Shown: in pieces, positions 57,144-64,000 of the stretch
How positions within the stretch are numbered: position 1 is the first letter of the stretch
Layout: each line of letters begins with the position of its first letter
Assembly: GCA_021234155.1 (NCBI GenBank)
Contig: JAJEKV010000050.1
Span: 4,514,550 to 4,578,549 of the forward strand
Direction: 5' to 3'
DNA from: Isoetes taiwanensis
Taxonomy: Eukaryota; Streptophyta; Lycopodiopsida; Isoetales; Isoetaceae
DNA: 64,000 nucleotides
Program-made: the position numbers and the translations under genes
The notes under the pieces: model-generated
Seen by the model: only the letters and a program-made list of their open reading frames with translations
The model's database searches: none
Told to the model about the DNA's origin: nothing

Positions 57144-58932
57144 AAGAGAATAGAAAGAAAGAAAGAATGATTTTTATCGTCCACTGAGACCAGTCGGCCT
57201 ATGGGACCCAGAAGGAGCGCATCAAAATTATTACTGTCCGAGTTAAAAAACCCTCGCTCCGAAGGGTTTTTGAGGGAAAAACCGTGGCAAAAATAAGAAT
57301 GCTGTCAAACTGTACAAGTATACATCATCATGAAATAAATGTATATATACATGTCAAGTGTGTGCCCGAGGACATAGCTGATCTCACATGTACATAACCT
57401 CCGAAGGTATGATTCCAAGACCGCGTCTAAGCCGCGTGCTCAATGTCATATGTAGCGCGCTGGCCGGGGCCTAACCAACTCAAAGGCATAGCCAGCGTCA
57501 ATTTGATCATAAGGTCGGGCAACCTTGAAGGGTATGAGATTCTTCCTCAATGACTCCCCATTTGGCAAGACGTGTGAGCCGGCCCGGAGTGGCTCACCAA
57601 TTCATCGCCTCGCCTCAACCGAAGATACCGTGCTCGTATGAATGGAGGCAATGAGTCTGCGCCTTTTCATGGGCAAGTGGGTAATGGGTAGCATTGCAGG
57701 TGCCTCGTTCCAATGTGGGATTTATGATTTGGTAGTTTGTCGCCTTGACTCGTTCAAGTGCACTGGCATCCCAAAGCTTGCTGAGGAAGCAAGAGTCAAG
57801 ATATTGCCTTTAGCTATGGCGATCTGCCTTTGTTTGCACATCTATGCACCTGTGCTCCTGCACATTCCATCTAGCCAACCATTGAGCCCTCAGCAGGCCT
57901 TGAGGCGCTGCGGCCCCATTGCCATGATATAAGCTAGGTTAGGGAGACGAGCATCGTCCATATTGATCACATTCTGAAAATAGACAATGTGGCGATCAAG
58001 GGTCGTCCTCTGAAGAGGCAAGAATCCTGTCTCCTGCAATAGCATTTGATATGGGACTGTGGACTTCACCCCTAGTGCTCGTACCAAGAAGACTTTCTGC
58101 ACCTGCTCCAAGTCATTGCAAGTAGCAAGGGATACTACTGGGCCCCATATACTTCAACCCCATATAAAAGGACAGGCTCCACTAAGACCTTGAACATGTG
58201 TGATTGATGGGCCCAATCATACAACTCCGCTCTATGACTATTGTTTTGCATTGCATATAGTGCCTTCCAGCTCGCCGTCACTCATAGCCGTATGGATGTG
58301 TCCCAGTGCATAGTAGAAGGAAACTCCACACCCAAATATTTGTATGTGGATGCCACTTCCACATTCTGCCCTCGGTAACTGAAGGAGAGGATCCTCGGCT
58401 GACGTGAGGATGATATGAGAATCACCTTAGTCTTGGCAAAAATGTTGACGCATATATCGGTCAATTGGTAGAAGAATGTCCAGGCATCGAGATGTCGATG
58501 CATGTCCTGCTGGTGTGTAAGCTAGGAAGCCCACATCATCAATATATATTAACCGCGATGATGGTGGAGAAGGTGAGCTCCATCGCCCCATTATCGCTAT
58601 TACAAGCCAACTCTCGAATTGATCAATATAAAGCCCAAAACAATGTTGGGGGAGAGGGCATCCCCGAGCAAACCCTAATACTATTATCAAATGGTTGGCT
58701 TGTTACGAACCGACACGGAAAGCATCTTTCATATAGCTCTGTATTAATCGTGATTCTCGCAAATCTACAGAACCCCAAGCTGTTGCAATCTTTTTGCCCA
58801 TAGTTTTCCCGAGGCACGTTGTCAAACGCCTTCGCAAAAAATCCACTAAGCAACAATATAAATCCTCGACGGCAGCTCTGTTGTCTTCAACCAATTATTC
58901 GCAATACGAAGATGTAGTCAATGGTTGATCTT
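57144..58932 (-). mobile_element. LINE fragment 1 with reverse transcriptase and 3' tail
   Basis: On -, from the right: a block ending in VEDNRAAVEDLYCCLVDF and KAFD-NVPRE (RT motif A), then CSGMP-PT-LF-LYID (motif B region), then LIYIDDVGFLAYTPAG (motif C, YIDD for the usual YADD), then VNIFAKTKVILISSSRQP and YKYLGVEF, then VLGVKSTVPYQMLLQETG downstream. The 3' end at 57171-57240 has gggtcccataggcc and gtggacg, then a run of A and a TTCTT-type tail (57144-57170). 5'-truncated and frame-broken, as most LINE copies are. Confidence 0.82.
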
Positions 58933-60104
58933 TGGGTTGAGGGAAAAACCTTGAGGTATACCGGCATCTTTGTACAATTGTATAGGACAGTTCAATACCG
59001 TCCCCGAGGACACAACCGAAGTTCGTGCATCCATAACCTCACGAAGGTATGACCCCAACAAACCCGGCGACGCCGTAGTTTAAATAACTCGTAACGGTTG
59101 GCAGGCACTAGTAATCAACACCGCCTCGAATATGGGAAACCAGGGCAGATCTTGAGGGCATGACATTCATCCTCAATGGCTACCGGTGGCAACATCTGGC
59201 AAAGCCTTTGCTCTCGTGTTTCGAGCCCAACGTCTGTCTCAATCACGGGGCGATGTGCACCCGCGTCTTAATAGAAGCTATAAGTCAAGGCTTCTTTCAT
59301 GGGCAAGATGGTACAAGTACGGTGTGGGCCTCTCGTGAGCCTAGGATTGACTTGCTGGCTGATAGTGTACCCACTAACATCGCCGGAAACATCGCATCCC
59401 AAAGCTTGGCGAAGGAAAGTAGCATCTAGGTACGGCTTAAAGTGTCTTGTGATCTTTCTTTGTCCTTACATGTAATGCGACTGGTTTGCCTATACACCCC
59501 AAATGCGAGAACCCGAGCTTGCTTGTCCTTCCAGAAGGCTTTCAGACATTGGGGACCCATCGCCATGGCCAAAGCAAGGTTGGGAAAATGTGTATCACCC
59601 ATAGCGACCACCTTCTGGAAGTAGATGATATGGCGTTCCAATGCAGCCCATTGAAGGGGTAGTAAACCTGTCTCCTGGAGTAGGATCTGGTGTGGAACTG
59701 TGGACTTTACGTGCCAAGAAGGCTTTCTGCACCTGCTCGAAGTCATTCCAGGTGTTAAGGAATATCACCGGACCCCCCATACAAAAGGACCGGCTCGACC
59801 AAGGCCCAAAACAAGTGTGACTGATGGCCCCAGGCATACAACTCTGCCTCGTGGCTGTTGTTCTGCATGGCATATAATGCTTTCCAACCCGCCGTGACCC
59901 GCAGCCTGATGGCAGCATCCCAATGGGTGGTAGTAGAGAACTCGATCCCCAAGTACTTGTAGGTCAGAGCCACCTCTACATCTTGTCCCGGGTAAGTGAA
60001 TGAGGGAAGCCTTGGCTGACGGGATGATGAAACTAGCAGCACCCGAGTTTTGGCCAAGTTAACTCGCATGCCAGTGAATCGGCAAAAAGTGTCAAGAGCA
60101 TTGT
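58933..60104 (-). mobile_element. LINE fragment 2, same family and orientation
   Basis: This covers only the end of the RT and the region after it. On - it reads RFTGMRVNLAKTRVLLVSS, TYKYLGIEFSTTTHWDAAI, WKALYAMQNNSHEAELYAW, FEQVQKAFLAR, STVPHQILLQETGLLPLQW and MGPQCLKAFWKDKQARVLAF. These match the corresponding parts of fragment 1. It is truncated at its 5' side near 60104 and meets fragment 1 near 58933, at ttgagggaaaaacc, a phrase also found in the 3' part of fragment 1 (57271). Confidence 0.78.
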
Positions 60105-60640
60105 TTTGGGGTCTGGGTTCGGGGACTCCTGCAAGACAGCCCTCTGTGAGGACCTGTGGATCAAACAGGAGGATCCGGTAGCTGTGTCACGCGGGATTTG
60201 CAAAAGAACAATGAGAAAACAATGAGATAACAGAAACACAATGAGAGAACAATGGTCAAGCAATGAACTCCTTGATATCAATGAGAATACATGAGCTCTA
60301 CAAATGAGAGAAGATGTAAAGATGAGATAAGGTTAAACTCCTCCTCGCCTCGGAGGGCTACATCTACTGCTATATATAGTACAACGGCCTTTGACCCAAT
60401 ATAGATACAATGAGATAACTCGGTGCGACTCCTTGAAAGAAGGCCCCATTTTTTGGGATCATCCCGAAATGATTTCGACCGAGACCACGCTGGGTCATTT
60501 CTCGGCGCCCCTCTGGTCCCTTGGCCGCGGGTTTTGGTAAGGGGGTCGGCCATGGCTTGGTCTTTTGGCGCCTTTGGACCCGAATCGACCTGGTCCCGCT
60601 TCCTTGTTCTTGGCCTGGTCCGTCGTGGTGCATGAATAGT
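60105..60640 (-). other. Probable LTR or promoter-like segment of an unidentified element
   Basis: On - a TATA box (actatatatagcag, near 60375) is followed by agatgtagccctccgagg and gaggaggagttt, the kind of sequence found at plant LTR transcription starts. Repeated phrases 'caatgagagaacaatgg / caatgagaaaacaatgag' lie at 60210-60260. The boundaries are not resolved. Confidence 0.4.
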
Positions 60641-62160
60641 CCTCAGAACTCCCCACCAAACGACACCTCGGTGTGAAGAAAAAGGAGGGAGTGATTCGAT
60701 GGCGGAACCCGCCAGTTTGAAAGTCATCTTCTCTAGAATGAGGACGACGCCATTATGATATTGACCTATGAGATCCTGCCTTGTTTGAAGTGTCGCAGGA
60801 GTGTTGGAGCCCAATTGCGAGGATGAGCCAATGAGAAATCGAGCGCACCATGTCTTCAAGAGCAAAGATAAAAGGGCCTGAGGGGACGAATTGGCATTCC
60901 ATGAGGAGGGAACTGGAGGTCAATGCACCGACGCCATTCGGGTTGCAAAGAGAAAATGGGTACCGCCAATTGAGTGAGCTTTTAACAAGAGGCATTTGAG
61001 AGCAAAGACAAAACCTCGCTTGACGATGTAATCAAGGATCGTGAGGTGGCAAAGATGTTCCGGAAAAGATCAAGTCCATAAAATGTTTTTGCTGAAAGGC
61101 CCGCCAACCACGCCATGCAATATAGATCCAATTTTCAAGATGGTCCAGAGTGGCACCATTTTCCTGGGCTTGATCTTTCAGACAAAGCGCGGATCCCAAA
61201 GTAGATCCATGGAAATCGAGGAGGAGTCCACCCAAAGATGACCATCCATAACCTTTGTCCGTAAAGGAAGACGCCCCGAGGTGAGAAACCGCGGGCGCAG
61301 GTGTGCCCCTAATGAAGCATACGGTGATTCAGCCCAAACCCGCGGGCGTACGTCTGAGGCCCACGCCTCTGGAATTCGAGAACAAGGTCTTGATCCAAGG
61401 CTCGACACCGACGCTGGTCCCATTCGAACAGGGCGACTGAATATAGGAGGGATTTATCCACCCCGTGGGTTGGGTCTTACTTTCAAGAAGAGCCCAGCGG
61501 TGATTATACCCACCCAAGTGTTGCATATAAATGAAATAATTGAAGGTCCTCAGATTTGCTAAGTTCTTTCGCACACATGCGGTGTCTCTGCCGCCATAAA
61601 GGTAAGTGATGAGCCAACTCAGGCATGTACTCCGTGGGCAAAGGTATGAGATTGAGCATGATCCCCGGAAATACGGGTTGGAGTCCAAGTGACCCAGCAA
61701 GATTGGGGTTGCCGTTAAAATGCGATCGCCTCATCGCCGAATTTATCTTGTGAGTCACCAGGATAGAAATCATGGAAGACATAGGCCAATTTTGAACAAC
61801 GAAGATGATGAAATCAGGATCTTCACAAGTGATTTGCTCACAGACCAAAAGGGCACTGAGTAATCCTTGATCTTCAATAGAAAGGTCGGGCCAGATCAGA
61901 GAAAGTCCGCAATGGCAAAAGGGTCGCGGCAAGAACCTCGCCTCCCGCCGCATACCACTTCAAGAAAAAAAAGGTGGCGCCGGAGCAACCACATAGTCCG
62001 TAACGGGTGGGAGTGCAAAGTATCTTCGGAATGCGCATGCCAATATCAAGATAGCCGCCTTGCCTCTTTGGGCTTCTTCCGCCAGATTGAACAACATGCT
62101 GGAGTTGATTTTCCGTGTCACGATTTGATTATCCTTTTGAGCAGGAGGCGTGACTGATCC
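60641..62160 (-). pseudogene. Frame-broken coding stretch, unknown protein
   Basis: Several long overlapping open stretches on - (61504-61953, 61329-61700, 60753-60995) read as one broken protein. Pieces include GLSLIWPDLSIEDQGLLSAL, DFIIFVVQNWPMSSMISIL, HFNGNPNLAGSLGLQPVFPG, VMDGHLWVDSSSISMDLL and SLNWRYPFSLCNPNGVGAL. Composition is protein-like, and breaks coincide with GC-rich sites. I recognise no domain. Next to an LTR-like segment, it is most likely a retroelement ORF, but a host gene relic is possible. Confidence 0.35.
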
Positions 62161-62278
62161 GTACCGTCGATGAGAGAGCTGGCCCAGGAGGTTGATGGTA
62201 AACCGAGTGGGAAGGGACGGCGTGGCGTGGCTATTTCGTCATCGACTAACCGCTTTTTGAGCTTCCTTAAGTTGATTG
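62161..62278. other. Left flank of the second chromovirus LTR
   Basis: Short unique stretch with no feature. The base preceding the LTR end is part of gttgattg. Confidence 0.4.
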
Positions 62279-63821
62279 TGACGTCCCCCACTGGTATCAC
62301 GGTGCACTCACCGTATACAAGGAGTTCTTCCCCCACCAGCTCCATCGCGACACGGGGCCCTCCACATATCACCGCACCCGTAACGAGTCTCCCGGGGGGG
62401 AGAGGAGGTGTCATTCTACCCCGTCTCCCGGGCCTACCTAGGCGCGGGCGTAAACATACATGTCGTATGAAAGCACATACATCAACATCCGTGGACCATC
62501 TCGAAGGATGGTCCCTCTATATCTGCATAGACAAAGATCGACATCACATAGGGGATCCTACCCAAGGCTCGGGGACTCAATGGATGGTGGCGGCAGGTCT
62601 CGAGGGATAGTTCTTGGGGCCGAGGAATTCATGGCAATGGATTTTGGCTGGCATAAGAACATGGCATAGGGTTGTCCACTCCATCCGCCCTCCACATTGC
62701 ACACTTTGCAGTAGGCTGAAAGTGTTGGGACTTTATTTGTAGTTCACGGGATGCATAGCGAAAGGGGCTATTCTGAGTCTCATCCTCCGGTTGATGGGGC
62801 GGGGGGATCCTCCCCTCCGGAGACTGCATGCTAACTCAAGGTGACTAGAGGGCCTTTGCCTCGCATTCGATCGGGAACCCACTGGAAAGTGTACACCACT
62901 TCACGGGTGTCGAGCCCATGCCTTACCCGCACTCAGTGGTAAGCCATTAGACCTAGTCACAATGATCCCCGGTAGGCTTTACACACCAGGGGATGGTTCA
63001 AGAGTCGGGGACATGAACCTCCTTTTTAGCCCGGCCGGGCCCCTTCACCCACAGGTGTGGCTCTTGTACCTGGGCGAATCTACAGGTGTGCTAGAGAGGC
63101 TACTCTAGGAGCATCAACTACAAGCTTTGGGGCCTCTACCCCCTTCCCAATACAAGGAGTTCTGAAAAATACATCATCCAAATATATCCACGGAAGAACT
63201 AAAGAACTAGATCCAATCATAGAGTTAGGTTCTTTAGTTAGTGTCCGAGATCTAAGATCTAGATAACTACTATGGGCAATTTAATAGTCTAAACCTACTG
63301 ATTCTATGACTAGAAGACGGTTTAAGCTATTAAATTGACCAAATACCTGATCCTTGAGTGGCTCCTCCGACACGAGTTCAACCATCCTGCTGAGCTGATC
63401 GAAGTGGGGAAGCCCGATGGCGTAATTCGCTTAAGGCCGTCGGGAGGCGGTTTTGGCTCACAGGGCAGCCAAAACTGAGCTCTAAAACCCTAAGGACGAA
63501 AAAACTAGCAAGCTAGGGTTTTCCTACCCTAAATAGACATGGGGTTTAGGCTAGGGTTTCCAATTACCCAATTTGGCATGTGGGATAATTGGAAAGGCCC
63601 CCACTTGCCTTTAGTGGCTAGGTGGCAAAATATGCCAACATGGAAGGTGTGCCCTCATTAATGTGCACATGTGCACATTAATAATATATGAACACTCCCA
63701 AGTTGCCCCTAGGGCTACTTACACGGCTATCCGTTGGCGTACCGTCAATCGGGTGGCGGTACGCGGCGTGGCGTGGCGGTACAATGTACGTCCCGGGGCG
63801 TATCTTGGCCGAAACGTCACA
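62279..63821 (-). repeat. 3' LTR of element 2 (1543 bp)
   Basis: Read on -, it starts tgtgacgtttcggcc after the polypurine tract and ends ...gggggacgtca. It aligns with 10122-11649 throughout and contains the same 26-base palindrome (63657-63682). Indels between the two LTRs are frequent and small. Confidence 0.88.
63657..63682. repeat. 26-base palindrome, copy in LTR 2
   Basis: Identical to 10272-10297 (which is its own reverse complement). Confidence 0.85.
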
Positions 63822-63822
63822 T

Positions 63823-63835
63823 TCTCCCCACCTTG
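63823..63835 (-). other. Polypurine tract of element 2
   Basis: caaggtggggaga on -, directly before the LTR start; counterpart of 10108-10120. Confidence 0.78.
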
Positions 63836-64000
63836 AAATGATGTCTCCCGGCATGACGTGGGTCTCCCACCTTGGGATCTTCCTAACACGCAACCCGCAA
63901 TCAGCATTGATACCTACAATATAATCTTTATACATTTATCGCGATTACTCTAAAGGTAATTACTTTTAGAACATTATTACGTTATTATATTATGGAATAC

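Larger units (their letters stand above)
62279..64000 (-). mobile_element. Chromovirus element 2, 3' LTR and 3' internal end (runs out of window)
   Basis: This is the same family as element 1 but on the opposite strand. The 3' LTR is 62279-63821; the polypurine tract is 63823-63835 (caaggtggggaga on -); and 63836-64000 matches the 3' internal end of element 1 (9943-10107). The coding part lies beyond the window. Together the two copies define the LTR ends. Confidence 0.88.

Overview
The window is plant nuclear DNA from a large, transposon-dominated genome. Three observations support this: two genuine SAUR (auxin-responsive) genes, fragments of plant-type R2R3-MYB, CDC48 and mitochondrial-type Lon genes with GT-AG introns, and plant transposon types throughout (Ty3/gypsy chromovirus, a gag-only LTR element, LINEs, Helitron termini, MITEs). 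I see no rRNA, tRNA, CRISPR or bacterial-type operon. The species cannot be read from the sequence. Low gene density and heavily nested repeats fit a fern, gymnosperm or other large-genome land plant.

Layout. 1-11649: a Ty3/gypsy chromovirus on + (end of its 5' LTR, tRNA-Met-type primer site, long leader, broken gag-pol with RT, RNase H, integrase and chromodomain, then a 1.5-kb 3' LTR). It is nested in a small MITE. 11845-23263: a tandem array of long (about 3.2 kb) and short (about 1.65 kb) units, some separated by MITE copies, ending at an A20 tract. 23285-30697: the gene island, with SAUR genes on - (25729-26148) and + (27387-27812), a promoter-only SAUR relic between them, and repeat-containing spacers. 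30698-34120: a Helitron 3' end, a poly-A non-LTR insertion with a 16-bp target duplication, a LINE 3' tail and an inverted-repeat element. 34737-37872: gene fragments on - (CDC48 N domain; an exact 130-bp R2R3-MYB exon 2 with a stop codon). 38008-42541: a complete non-autonomous LTR element with gag and protease but no reverse transcriptase. 42547-47110: AT-rich DNA, then an array of exon-like modules. 47329-50556: a Helitron on - carrying the proteolytic domain of a mitochondrial-type Lon protease. 50557-57143: spacers with two further Helitron 3' ends and several minisatellites. 57144-60104: two LINE reverse-transcriptase fragments. 60105-62278: an unidentified retroelement-like stretch. 62279-64000: the 3' LTR and polypurine end of a second copy of the first chromovirus, on the - strand.

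The most important general observation is technical and biological at once. When repeated copies, or recognisable protein motifs, are compared, the differences sit mainly at CAG/CTG trinucleotides (CAG becomes CG, CGG, CAAG and so on). This is expected if CHG-methylated cytosines were misread during sequencing. Many of the frameshifts in the transposons here may therefore not exist in the plant. The SAUR genes and their surroundings do not show the pattern.

Only the two SAUR genes look like working host genes. They share a paired layout, with TATA boxes 76-86 bases upstream of the ATG, and are probably short-lived, auxin-responsive growth regulators. Everything else recognisable is mobile, captured or decayed.
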